From: Caulobacter radicis
Lineage (GTDB): Bacteria > Pseudomonadota > Alphaproteobacteria > Caulobacterales > Caulobacteraceae
Direction: 5' to 3'
Assembly (NCBI RefSeq): GCF_003094615.1
Contig: NZ_QDKO01000026.1
Span: 1-45,201 of the forward strand
DNA length: 45,201 nucleotides
Position 1 is the stretch's first letter; every line of letters begins with the position of its first letter. Positions 31,315 to 40,736 of the stretch are shown piece by piece. The position numbers and the translations under genes were made by a program. Under the pieces are notes generated by a model that did not search any database, had not been told where the DNA came from, and saw only the letters and a program-made list of their open reading frames with translations.

Positions 31315-31630
31315 TCAGGCCCGCCTTGGGACGGCGGTCGGCCGGGCCGGAATATTCCGTGCCGAGATAGGTCGAACGCGCCGCGTCGAGCACTTCCTGC
31401 CCACCGCGCAGGCCGCGCTTCTGGCCAGGCTGGCCCATGACCTGGGCGGCGAAGGCGGCGAACGGGCCGCGCGGGCGCGGCTGCGGCGGCGGATCGGCCG
31501 GGGCCTCTTCCTCGTCGCGGACGAACACGACCTCTTCGCCGTCCGCCTCGTGGCGGTCGGAGTCCTTGGGCGCGGCCAGCGCTCGGCGCGCGTTCGCCGC
31601 GCGTCGGATGGGGTCGATCGGACCGGTCAT
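31295..31630 (-). CDS. Conserved small hypothetical protein
   Basis: 111 residues. 'MTGPIDPIRRAANARRALAA' is a basic N terminus, then an acidic stretch ('HEADGEEVVFVRDEEEAPA'), a Pro-rich linker and 'GPFAAFAAQVMGQPGQKRGLRGG' with a C-terminal 'DAARSTYLGTEYSG'. The composition and basic/acidic/linker/helix pattern look conserved in Caulobacterales, but no function is known to me. Start at 31630 ('MTGPIDP'); an upstream ATG at 31639 is less likely. Convergent overlap with the HTH-like gene. Confidence 0.6.
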   Translation of the reverse strand: MTGPIDPIRRAANARRALAAPKDSDRHEADGEEVVFVRDEEEAPADPPPQPRPRGPFAAFAAQVMGQPGQKRGLRGGQEVLDAARSTYLGTEYSGPADRRPKAGLIKKTEI

Positions 31631-31689
31631 GGTCGGCACGCTAGCGGCGCCTCCGTTAAGAACGAATGCGCCGTCATGGTTGACGGGAA

Positions 31690-32352
31690 TTAGGACTTGG
31701 TCGCCAGCTTGGCGATCTGTTCCTGCATGGCCTCGAGTTGGCGCTTGAGGTCGGCCAGGCTGTCCTCGCTGGGGGCGGACGGCGCGGGGGCCGGCGGCGG
31801 CGTCGCGGCGGGCGTCTCGGCGGCGTCTTCCGGACGGCTGTAGGCGAAGGGCGAGAACATCTTCATGGCCCGGTCGAACAGCGCCATGTTCTGGCGGATC
31901 TGCTCTTCGTAGATGGCCATGCCCGGCGCGGCGGCCTTGCCGGCCAGACCCGGGGCGCCGGTGAACTGCTGGCGCATGCGCTCCTGCTGCTTGGAGAAGC
32001 TTTCCAGCGACATCTCCAGGTAGCTGGGCAGGAAGGCCTGCATCGAGTTGCCGTAGAAGCCGATCAGCTGGCGCAGGAACTGGATGGGCAGCAGGTTCTG
32101 GCCGCCGCCGCGGTTTTCCTCTTCGAAGATGATCTGGGTCAGGACCGAGCGGGTGATGTCGTCGTTGGTCTTGGCGTCATAGACCACGAAGTCGACGCCC
32201 TCCTTCACCATGTCCGACAGGTGCTCGAGGGTGACATAGGAACTGGACGCGGTGTTGTAGAGCCGGCGGTTGGCGTACTTCTTGATGACGACGCGCTGAC
32301 CCGAACCTTTTTCAGTACCGGCGGCTTCGCCTTTTTCGGGGTTCTCGGACAT
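31690..32352 (-). CDS. phaR: Polyhydroxyalkanoate synthesis repressor
   Basis: 220 residues. The PHB/PHA accumulation regulator DNA-binding domain ('VVIKKYANRRLYNTASSSYV', 'LEHLSDMVKEGVDFVVYDAK', 'DDITRSVLTQIIFEEE') covers residues 20-90, followed by the PHB-accumulation domain ('LLPIQFLRQLIGFYG') and a Pro/Ala tail with a coiled coil. PhaR senses PHA and represses phasin and biosynthetic genes. ATG at 32352 has 'caggga' upstream; the longer frame to 32514 runs into the divergent promoter. Confidence 0.92.
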   Translation of the reverse strand: MSENPEKGEAAGTEKGSGQRVVIKKYANRRLYNTASSSYVTLEHLSDMVKEGVDFVVYDAKTNDDITRSVLTQIIFEEENRGGGQNLLPIQFLRQLIGFYGNSMQAFLPSYLEMSLESFSKQQERMRQQFTGAPGLAGKAAAPGMAIYEEQIRQNMALFDRAMKMFSPFAYSRPEDAAETPAATPPPAPAPSAPSEDSLADLKRQLEAMQEQIAKLATKS

Positions 32353-32473
32353 TTCGTTCCCTGGGACAGCGGTGTCGCCCGCCTTTTCGCATCGCACTAT
32401 CGCTAATGCAAAGCCAGGGCGCCAGTCCCGCGAGGACTTGGACGCCAGATGATGACACGAAAATGTATTCGTG

Positions 32474-33749
<1,276 letters not shown>

Positions 33750-33790
33750 GCCAGGAAGTCTGGGCCCGGAAGAAGTCTTCGTGACAAACT

Positions 33791-33816
33791 GCGTCCGGGG
33801 CTTGCGCTCCGGACGC
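33791..33816 (+). terminator. Hairpin between phaA and phaB
   Basis: 'gcgtccgg' and 'ccggacgc' form an 8-bp stem with a 10-nt loop. It has no U-tract. It could attenuate or protect the phaA end of a phaA-phaB transcript. Confidence 0.4.
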
Positions 33817-33859
33817 GACCACGTGCAACCATGACGTAACGGCAGCGGGAGACTACTGG

Positions 33860-34582
33860 ATGGCTAGAGTTGCGTTCGTGACCGGCGGTACGCGCGGTAT
33901 CGGTCGGGCGATCTGTGAGCGGCTGGTGGCCGACGGCCTCAAGGTCGCGGCTGGCTATTCCGGCAATGAGGCGGCCGCCGAGGCCTGCGCCAAGGAGCTT
34001 GGCGTGACGGTGGTGAAGGGCAATGTCGGCTCGTTCGACGATTGCCAGGCCGCGGTGGCCAAGGTGACGGCCGAGCTGGGTCCGATCGACGTGCTGGTCA
34101 ACAACGCCGGCATCACCCGCGACGGCTTTCTGCACAAGATGACCTACGATCAGTGGTCGGAAGTGATCCGGGTCAACATGGACTCGGCCTTCAACATGAC
34201 CCGTCCGGTGATCGAGGGCATGCGCGAGCGCGGCTGGGGCCGGATCATCAACATCAGCTCGATCAACGGCCAGAAAGGCCAGGTCGGCCAGACCAACTAT
34301 TCGGCCGCCAAGGCCGGCCTGATCGGCTTCACCAAGGCCCTGGCCCTGGAGAACGCCAAGAAGGGCGTCACCGTCAACGTGATCTGCCCCGGCTACATCG
34401 ACACCGAGATGGTGGCCGCCGTCCCCGAGACGGTGCTGGCCGGCATCATCGGCGGCATCCCCGTCGGCCGCCTGGGCAAGGGCGAGGAGATCGCCGACAT
34501 GGTCTCGTTCCTGGCCGGCGAGCGGGCCGGCTTCGTCACCGGCGCCACCCTGTCGCTGAACGGCGGCCAGTACCTCGCCTGA
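33860..34582 (+). CDS. phaB: Acetoacetyl-CoA reductase
   Basis: 240 residues of the short-chain dehydrogenase family. NADPH motif 'TGGTRGIGRAI' (8-18), 'NNAGITRDG', 'NISSINGQKGQVGQTNYSAAKAG' in parts ('NISSINGQKG', 'TNYSAAKAG': Tyr147, Lys151), and C-terminal 'SLNGGQYLA' as in PhaB. It reduces acetoacetyl-CoA to (R)-3-hydroxybutyryl-CoA. ATG at 33860 has 'gcgggagact' upstream. A strong terminator lies downstream. Confidence 0.96.
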   Translation: MARVAFVTGGTRGIGRAICERLVADGLKVAAGYSGNEAAAEACAKELGVTVVKGNVGSFDDCQAAVAKVTAELGPIDVLVNNAGITRDGFLHKMTYDQWSEVIRVNMDSAFNMTRPVIEGMRERGWGRIINISSINGQKGQVGQTNYSAAKAGLIGFTKALALENAKKGVTVNVICPGYIDTEMVAAVPETVLAGIIGGIPVGRLGKGEEIADMVSFLAGERAGFVTGATLSLNGGQYLA

Positions 34583-34617
34583 GGCTGGCCTCGAACCTTC
34601 CGTCTTGACCTGACGGT

Positions 34618-34680
34618 CCCGGTTGGCGTCAATCGCGCCAACCGGGAGCACGCGGCGGACCGCCGCGCTCTTTCTGTTTG
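34618..34680 (+). terminator. Twin hairpin terminator after phaB
   Basis: 'cccggttggcg' / 'cgccaaccggg' (34618-34628/34636-34646) is followed by 'cgcggcg-gac-cgccgcg' (34651-34667) and then 'ctctttctgttt'. The second hairpin with its T-rich tail is a good intrinsic terminator. The rest of the 272-bp gap to 34854 shows no clear gene. Confidence 0.75.
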
Positions 34681-34854
34681 GGACGAGCCTGCTTGTCCGT
34701 TGCGGGCGACCGAAGCGGGCAGGCTCTATGGGGAGCGAGTGGCGGGGGCCGCGCGCCAAGGGAAGCGTTGCAGAAAAGTCGCACGGCGACGCTTGCCAGG
34801 AAGCGCCGCCTCCACGTCCAAGATTCGCCCCAGTCGGGGACCATCACCGTTCGC

Positions 34855-35640
34855 ATGATACGACCGACGGTGGAAAGGATGGGGCCGGGAGGCTGCGCGG
34901 CAACGCTGATGCTCGCCCTGGCAGGCCTGACCATCGCCACGCCCGTCGCGGCCCAGTCCAAGCACAGCCTTCGCGACGCCCTGTTCGGCGACCGCGCCGC
35001 CGCCGAGGCCCGCAAGGCGCCGCCGCCGCCGGTGGCCCGCTACGTGTCCGACGGGGGCGGGGCCTTCGTGCTCGACCGCGCCACCTCGACCACCCTGCTG
35101 AAGTTCGAGAACAGCAGCGAGGTGTGGGTGCTGTCGCCCCACGCCGGTCCGCGCGGCGACGTCATCTACAAGAACGAACTGGGCGAGCCGGTGCTGCGCG
35201 CCACCAAGCTGGGCGGCATGACCCTATTCACCGCCGACCGTCCGGCCGGCGCCGCCGCGGCGCTGATGGGCCGGGCCCCGACCATCCAGCCGCCGGCCTT
35301 CATCACCCCCAACGCCCTGTTCCAGCGCATGCTGCAGGCGGCCGACCGCGCCAGCCGCGCCGCCCGCCACCGGGTCAGCTTCGAGACCGTGCAGGACGCC
35401 CGGCCCGAGACCTCGGTGCTGGTCGCCGAATGCGCTAACGTCACCGCCGAGGCTTTCGAGCGCATGGCCCGCAACGGCGACCGCAGCCTGCTGAACCGGA
35501 TCGGCCGCGTGCTGCTGGCCGAGGGCCGCAAGCCCGGCGCGGCGATCAAGGACGACGCCCTGATCGTCACCTACGCCGCCGGCAAGGGCCTGGCCGGCCG
35601 CCCGTCGTCGGACCGCATCATCAAGGTGGTCGACAAGTAG
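34855..35640 (+). CDS. Exported hypothetical protein, possibly DUF4908
   Basis: 261 residues from ATG 34855 (alternative 34879, 'MGPGGCAATLML'). A signal peptide 'MLALAGLTIATPVAAQSK' is followed by 'LRDALFGDRAAAEARKA', a beta-rich middle ('GGAFVLDRATSTTLLKFENS', 'GDVIYKNELGEPVLR') and a helical C-terminal part ('RSLLNRIGRVLLAEG'). Likely periplasmic. It matches my memory of a Caulobacterales-restricted family (DUF4908), but I cannot confirm this. It lies between phaB and the phytochrome gene, reading in the same direction as both. Confidence 0.7.
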   Translation: MIRPTVERMGPGGCAATLMLALAGLTIATPVAAQSKHSLRDALFGDRAAAEARKAPPPPVARYVSDGGGAFVLDRATSTTLLKFENSSEVWVLSPHAGPRGDVIYKNELGEPVLRATKLGGMTLFTADRPAGAAAALMGRAPTIQPPAFITPNALFQRMLQAADRASRAARHRVSFETVQDARPETSVLVAECANVTAEAFERMARNGDRSLLNRIGRVLLAEGRKPGAAIKDDALIVTYAAGKGLAGRPSSDRIIKVVDK

Positions 35641-35732
35641 GGACGCGGAACCGGGGCGTCTCGTCCACGTTCAAGTGGCTTCATGCATACGGCCAAGCTC
35701 CTTGAGGCGCTTTTCCCGTTTCGGAGCCTGCC

Positions 35733-38309
35733 TTGCCGACCGACACCGTCCCCGTCGACCTCACCAACTGCGATCGTGAGCCGATCCATATCCTGGGGGC
35801 CATCCAGCCCATCGGCTTCCTGATCGCCCTGACCGCCGACTGGCTGGTGGCGCGGACCTCGGCCAACATCGCCGACTTCATCGGCTTCCAGCCGGACGAG
35901 CTGTTCGGCAAGCCGCTGTTCGAGCTGTTCCAGCCCAAGGCGGTGCACGACCTTCGCAACCGCTCGACCCTGCTGCGCGGCCCCGACGCGGTGGAGCGCA
36001 TCTTCGACCTGGAGCTGGTGGCGGGGCGCCCGAACTTCGACGTCGCCCTGCATTTCTCCGGCGGCCAGATCGTCATCGAGGCCGAGCCGGCCTCGGGCGA
36101 GCACGGCGACGCCACCGGCATGGTGCGCTCGATGATCGCCCGCCTGGACGGCGCGCCCGACTTCGCCGCCTTCTATCGCGAGGGTGCGCGCCAGGTGCGG
36201 GCCCTGATCGAGTTCGACCGGGTGATGGTCTACCGTTTCGCCGCCGACGGCTCTGGCGAGGTGGTCGCCGAGGCCGTGCGCTCGGGCATCGGCGCGTTCA
36301 TGGGCCTGCGCTATCCGGCCTCGGACATCCCGGTCCAGGCCCGCGAGCTCTATCGCCGCAACCTCCTGCGGGTGATCACCGACGTCAACGCCGCGCCCGT
36401 GCCGATCGTCCCGCAGCGCGACCAGAACGGCCGGCCGCTGGACCTGTCGCTGTCGGTGCTGCGCTCGGTCTCGCCGATCCACATCGAGTATCTGAAGAAC
36501 ATGGGCGTGCAGGCGTCGCTGTCGATCTCGATCATCGTCGAGGGCAAGCTCTGGGGCCTGTTCGCCTGCCACCACTATTCGCCCCGCTGCCCGACCTTCG
36601 AGCGCCGCTCGGTCAGCGAGCTGTTCGCCCAGATGTTCTCGATGCGGCTGGAGAGCCGCGAGCGGCAGGAGACGGTGGAGTACGAGCGCCGGGCGCGCGA
36701 CATCTCCGACCAGCTGCTGGGCGCGGTGGCCTCGGACGAGACCCTGCTGAAGGACCCCGACTGGCTGGGCGACATCCTGACCAACGCCATCCCGGCCGAC
36801 GGCGTGGGCGTGTGGCTGGGCGGTAACCACGCCTTCTCGGGCACGGTCCCGCCGCTGGACGACTTCCGCCGGATCGTCCGGGCGCTGAACGGCACGGCCG
36901 CCGGCAAGGTCTTCGCCACCGACTGCATCGGCTCGCTGGTCGACGACGCCCACGGCTTCGCCTCGGACGCGGCCGGCCTGCTGGCGATCCCGATCTCGCG
37001 CTCGCCCCGCGACTATGTGGTGCTGTTCCGCAAGGAGCTGATCCATTCGGTGCGGTGGGCCGGCGATCCGCACAAGCCGATGGAGTACGGCCCCAACGGT
37101 CCGCGCCTGACCCCGCGCGCCAGCTTCGCCGAGTGGAAGGAGCTGGTCGAGGGTAAGTCCCAGCCGTTCTCGGGCTCGGAAATCCGGGTGGCCGAGACCC
37201 TGCGCGCGACCCTGATCGAGGTGGTTCTGCGGCTGGCCGACGAGGCCTCGGCCGAGCGCCAGCAGGCCAGCGCCCGCCAGGAACTGCTGATCGCCGAGCT
37301 GAACCACCGGGTGCGCAACATCCTCGGTTTGATCCGCGGCCTGATCCGCCAGTCGCTGCCGGCCGGCGGCGACATCGCCGAGTTCGTCAAGGTCGTCGAC
37401 GGGCGCATCCACGCCCTGGCCCGCGCCCACAACCAGATCACCGACGACCACTGGGGCCCCGCGCCGCTGCAGGCGCTGATCGACGCCGAGGCGGCCGCCT
37501 TCGTCGACGAGCGCGACCGCATCGTCGTGCAGGGCGAGCCGGTGTCGCTGAACCCCCAGGCCTATTCGACCCTGGCGCTGGTGTTCCACGAGCTGGTCAC
37601 CAACTCCAACAAGTACGGCGCGCTGTCGGCCGAGGGCGGGCGGGTGACGATCGGCTGGCATCACAAGGCGGGCGGCGACCTGGCCGTGGAATGGCGCGAG
37701 GCCGGCGGCCCGCCGGTGACGCCGCCCACCCGCAAGGGCTTCGGTACGACGATCATCGAGCGCTCGGTGCCCTACGATCTCGGCGGCAAGGTAAAGGTCG
37801 ACTACGACCCGCGCGGCTTCCACGCGGTGTTCAGCATCCCGGCGCGGCATCTTTCGCAGCCGCGCCCGGGCGGCGCTCCGCGGCCGGTCAGATTCCAGCG
37901 CCCCGCCCCGGGGCACGCCCATCCCCCGCCGTCGAGGATCCTCGAAGGCCAGGACGTGCTGCTGGTCGAGGACAGCCTGATCATCGCGCTGGACGCCGAG
38001 GACATCGCCAACCGCCTGGGCGCGCGCAGCGTGACGACGGCGGCGACGGTGCAGGGGGCGCTCGACAGCATCGAGGCCCATCGCCCGACCGTGGCGGTGC
38101 TGGACATCAACCTGGGCGACCGCAACAGCTATCCCATCGCCGACCGGCTGGCCGAGCTGAAGACGCCCTTCCTGTTCGCCACCGGCTATGGCGAGCAGGC
38201 CAACCTGCCGCAGGACCATCGCGGCCGGCTGGTGGTGCAGAAGCCCTACACCCTGGAGAACCTGGCCCGGGCGATGGACGCGCTGGGCGTGGGGCCGGGC
38301 GAGGGCTGA
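35733..38309 (+). CDS. bphP: Bacteriophytochrome HWE histidine kinase with C-terminal receiver
   Basis: 858 residues. PAS2 with chromophore Cys13 ('DLTNCDREPIHILGAIQPIG'), GAF with 'LRYPASDIPVQARELY' (Asp198) and 'SPIHIEYLKNMGVQASLS', PHY with 'VRWAGDPHKP' and the tongue 'PRASFAEW'. Then an HWE/HisKA_2 kinase ('AELNHRVRNILGLIRGL', His525; 'FHELVTNSNKYG'; 'GFGTTIIERS') and a receiver domain with Asp791 ('VLDINLGD') and Lys in 'VVQKPYT'. It senses red/far-red light using biliverdin. The IQPHG motif reads IQPIG. No heme oxygenase is adjacent, so biliverdin comes from elsewhere. Confidence 0.95.
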   Translation: MPTDTVPVDLTNCDREPIHILGAIQPIGFLIALTADWLVARTSANIADFIGFQPDELFGKPLFELFQPKAVHDLRNRSTLLRGPDAVERIFDLELVAGRPNFDVALHFSGGQIVIEAEPASGEHGDATGMVRSMIARLDGAPDFAAFYREGARQVRALIEFDRVMVYRFAADGSGEVVAEAVRSGIGAFMGLRYPASDIPVQARELYRRNLLRVITDVNAAPVPIVPQRDQNGRPLDLSLSVLRSVSPIHIEYLKNMGVQASLSISIIVEGKLWGLFACHHYSPRCPTFERRSVSELFAQMFSMRLESRERQETVEYERRARDISDQLLGAVASDETLLKDPDWLGDILTNAIPADGVGVWLGGNHAFSGTVPPLDDFRRIVRALNGTAAGKVFATDCIGSLVDDAHGFASDAAGLLAIPISRSPRDYVVLFRKELIHSVRWAGDPHKPMEYGPNGPRLTPRASFAEWKELVEGKSQPFSGSEIRVAETLRATLIEVVLRLADEASAERQQASARQELLIAELNHRVRNILGLIRGLIRQSLPAGGDIAEFVKVVDGRIHALARAHNQITDDHWGPAPLQALIDAEAAAFVDERDRIVVQGEPVSLNPQAYSTLALVFHELVTNSNKYGALSAEGGRVTIGWHHKAGGDLAVEWREAGGPPVTPPTRKGFGTTIIERSVPYDLGGKVKVDYDPRGFHAVFSIPARHLSQPRPGGAPRPVRFQRPAPGHAHPPPSRILEGQDVLLVEDSLIIALDAEDIANRLGARSVTTAATVQGALDSIEAHRPTVAVLDINLGDRNSYPIADRLAELKTPFLFATGYGEQANLPQDHRGRLVVQKPYTLENLARAMDALGVGPGEG

Positions 38310-38324
38310 CGGAGCACAAAGAAA

Positions 38325-38354
38325 AAAGGACCCCGGCGCGAGCCGGGGTCCTTT
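38325..38354. terminator. Bidirectional terminator after bphP
   Basis: 'aaaggaccccggc' and 'gccggggtccttt' pair over 13 bp with a 4-nt loop (gcga); A-rich left and T-rich right sides allow termination in both directions. It lies between the convergent phytochrome and TonB-receptor genes. Confidence 0.88.
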
Positions 38355-38430
38355 CGCAGTGGCCGCTTCTGTCCGCTGGGGTTGGGGACCGAGAGGCGCG
38401 GGCGGCGGCCTTGTTGTGGTGGTGTCCGGC

Positions 38431-40455
38431 TCAGCCCCAGGTCTGGCGCAGGCGGAAATAGATGAACGGGTCGAAGTCGACCCGGCGGTCGTCGAGATAG
38501 GCGAAGTCGCCCGGCGCGCGGACGCGGCCCTCGAACACCTCGCGCTGGCGGTTGAGGCCGCGGCCGGTGAGGTTCTGGGCCTCGACCCGCAGCGACAGCC
38601 CCTGGCGCGGCTTGACCTCGGCATAGGCCAGCAGCCAGGGCTCGATCTCGAAGCGGCTGACCTCGTTGAAGGCGTAGGACGTCTCGGTCTCGCCCGAGAA
38701 CAGCTCCAGGCCCCATTGCAGCTTGCGCTTGGGCAGGTCCTGCGAGAACCGCAGCTCGCCCTCGAAGGGCTCCTGGTCGCTGATCCGGCGCTTGCGGCCG
38801 GTGATCGGGTCGACGACCTCCGACCGGGTCCAGGTTCCCTTGCCGCGCAGCAGGCCGCCGGGCACGAAGCGCTCCAGCGGCAGGTTCACCGACAGCTCCA
38901 GCTCGTCGCCCGCAGCGTCGCCGATGTTGCCGGGGGCGTCGTAGAGATTGCCGGCCTTGTCGACCACCAGGATGCGGTCGGCGACGTCGCTGATCTCCTT
39001 GTGGCGGGCCGTCAGCACCACGGCGCCGTCCTTGCCGAACTTGCGCTCCCAGGCCGCCTCGAACACCCAGGTCCGTTCGGGCACCAGCTCGGCGCCGCCG
39101 GCGGTGTCGCGGCCGGTCGAGAAGGTGGTCGAGGAGACGAAGTCGCTGAAGTCCAGCTGGCCGACCTCGCGCTCGACGCGGCCGCGCAGCTGGTCGTGGG
39201 CGCTGGGCGACCAGGTGACCGACAGGCGGGGCTTGGGATAGGTGAACGACTTTTCGAGGTTGGTGTCGCCGGTCTGCGAGATGGTCGAGCGCTCAAGCCG
39301 CAGGGCGCCTTCCAGGGTCAGGGCCGAGTGGGCGCGCCAGGTGGCGACGCCGAAGGCCTCGCCGCGCTTTTCCTCGACCCGCACGTTGGCGGCCGGCAGC
39401 ACCTGGGGCGTTCCGTTGACCAGGTAGCCGATCTGGCTCTCCAGGAAGTTCACCGCGATCTCGCCGCCGCCCTCGAACGACAGGGTCGGGCTCAGGGTGT
39501 GGCGCAGCACGCCGCGGGCGATGCTTTCGCCGCTGTCGCGGGCCGAGGTGAAGCGACCGGCTTCGCCTGCTTCGGTGAAGGTGCTGGCGTAGTCGACGTG
39601 CTTGCGGCGCAGCAGGCCGGTCAGCTCGACGCGCGACCTGGCGGTCAGGGGGCGTTCCCAGCCCAGGCCGATTTCGCCTTCCTCGCGGTCGTCGGCGTCG
39701 ATGACCTTCAGGCGGTCGCCGCCGGTCGGGGGAATGTCCTCCAGGCTCCAGTCGTAGACCTCGCGCTCGTAGACGGTGTTGACCGACAGCCGGCCGCCCA
39801 GCAGCGGGCGCTTGAGGTTGGCCTTGGCGGTCAGGCCGTCGCCGCCGCCGGTTTCGTCCAGCCACGAGGGGCTGACCGTCCCGTTGGCCCGGCGCACGAT
39901 CTTGGGGCCCTCGCCGGCGCCGTCGTCGACATAGCGGAAGGTCAGGATCGACCAGTCGAAGGCGTTGACGCCGTACTGGCGCGAGCCTTCGAAGCGCATG
40001 GCCGGGGTGGTGCGGCCGTCCTGCTGGAACGAGCTGGCCACGGCCAGCAGGGTCGAACCCTTGGCGTCGGCGCGCAGGATGACGTTGGCGACGACGTTCT
40101 TGCCCTGCATGTCGATGCCCGGGGCGCCGCCGACGATGATCTCGACGCGGTCGACCTGGCTGGCCTGGATGCGGCGCAGGGCGTCTTCCAGGGACTCGCT
40201 CTTGGTGGCCGGCCGCTGGCCGCCGATCAGCACGTTGCCGGCCGCGCCGCCGAAGCCGCGCACGCTGTCGCCGCCGTCGAAGGTGAAGCCGGGCACGCGC
40301 ACGACCATGTCGTAGGCCGACAGCGGCTGGCGCTCGGCGAAGAAGGCGGCGGGATAGCGGGTGACGCCTTCCGTCGCCGCGACGACGACGGGGGCCTGGG
40401 CCGAGGCCTCGGGCGTGGCGGCCGCCAGGGCCGCGAAAAGCGATCCGAACTGCAT
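38431..40455 (-). CDS. TonB-dependent receptor, short-plug type
   Basis: 674 residues from ATG 40455. A short signal ('MQFGSLFAALAAATPEASAQA') precedes a plug with 'GFTFDGGDSVRGFGGAAGNV', 'NVLIGGQRPATKSESLEDAL', 'VDRVEIIVGGAPGIDMQGKN', and a long beta-barrel ending 'DPFIYFRLRQTWG'. The plug and barrel resemble the outer-membrane beta-barrel receptors without a classical 'EEVVVTA' TonB box. The substrate is unknown. It lies between the phytochrome terminator and tldD; the start codon is followed upstream by a 281-bp gap with a composite repeat. Confidence 0.85.
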   Translation of the reverse strand: MQFGSLFAALAAATPEASAQAPVVVAATEGVTRYPAAFFAERQPLSAYDMVVRVPGFTFDGGDSVRGFGGAAGNVLIGGQRPATKSESLEDALRRIQASQVDRVEIIVGGAPGIDMQGKNVVANVILRADAKGSTLLAVASSFQQDGRTTPAMRFEGSRQYGVNAFDWSILTFRYVDDGAGEGPKIVRRANGTVSPSWLDETGGGDGLTAKANLKRPLLGGRLSVNTVYEREVYDWSLEDIPPTGGDRLKVIDADDREEGEIGLGWERPLTARSRVELTGLLRRKHVDYASTFTEAGEAGRFTSARDSGESIARGVLRHTLSPTLSFEGGGEIAVNFLESQIGYLVNGTPQVLPAANVRVEEKRGEAFGVATWRAHSALTLEGALRLERSTISQTGDTNLEKSFTYPKPRLSVTWSPSAHDQLRGRVEREVGQLDFSDFVSSTTFSTGRDTAGGAELVPERTWVFEAAWERKFGKDGAVVLTARHKEISDVADRILVVDKAGNLYDAPGNIGDAAGDELELSVNLPLERFVPGGLLRGKGTWTRSEVVDPITGRKRRISDQEPFEGELRFSQDLPKRKLQWGLELFSGETETSYAFNEVSRFEIEPWLLAYAEVKPRQGLSLRVEAQNLTGRGLNRQREVFEGRVRAPGDFAYLDDRRVDFDPFIYFRLRQTWG

Positions 40456-40597
40456 GTCTTTCCGTCCCCTGGCCCCCGCCAGTTGCGTGGCTGGCAAACT
40501 GGGCCTTTGGCTGTCGGGAGGGAAAGTTACAAGCTTGAAATGTGGATTAAATAATGGACATCAATGGACGTAGGCGTCCAGTTTTCGTCCCAGGGGA

Positions 40598-40731
40598 CCT
40601 CCCCCTGTGGGGGAGGCGATCGCGTAGCGATCGGTGGGGGGAGCTTGTCGAAACCCGGCCCGGTTCAGCGGAAGCTGAAAACGGCCCCCCTCCGTCGCCT
40701 TCGGCGACACCTCCCCCAGAGGGGGGGATCT
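40598..40731. repeat. Composite palindromic repeat (copy 2)
   Basis: Same order as 11724-11856: 'cctccccctgtgggggagg', 'gcgatcgcgtagcgatcg', spacer ending 'agctgaaaacg', then 'cccccctccgtcgccttcgg' and 'cctcccccagagggggggat'. The right-hand arm found in copy 1 is absent here, and the tldD stop follows 6 bp later. Confidence 0.82.
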
Positions 40732-40736
40732 ATTGG

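Noticed and set aside
35571..38624. 1017-codon minus-strand open frame opposite the bacteriophytochrome
   Set aside because: It is the antisense of a clear multi-domain phytochrome; His/Arg/Gly/Gln-rich composition without domains is a shadow effect of high GC.
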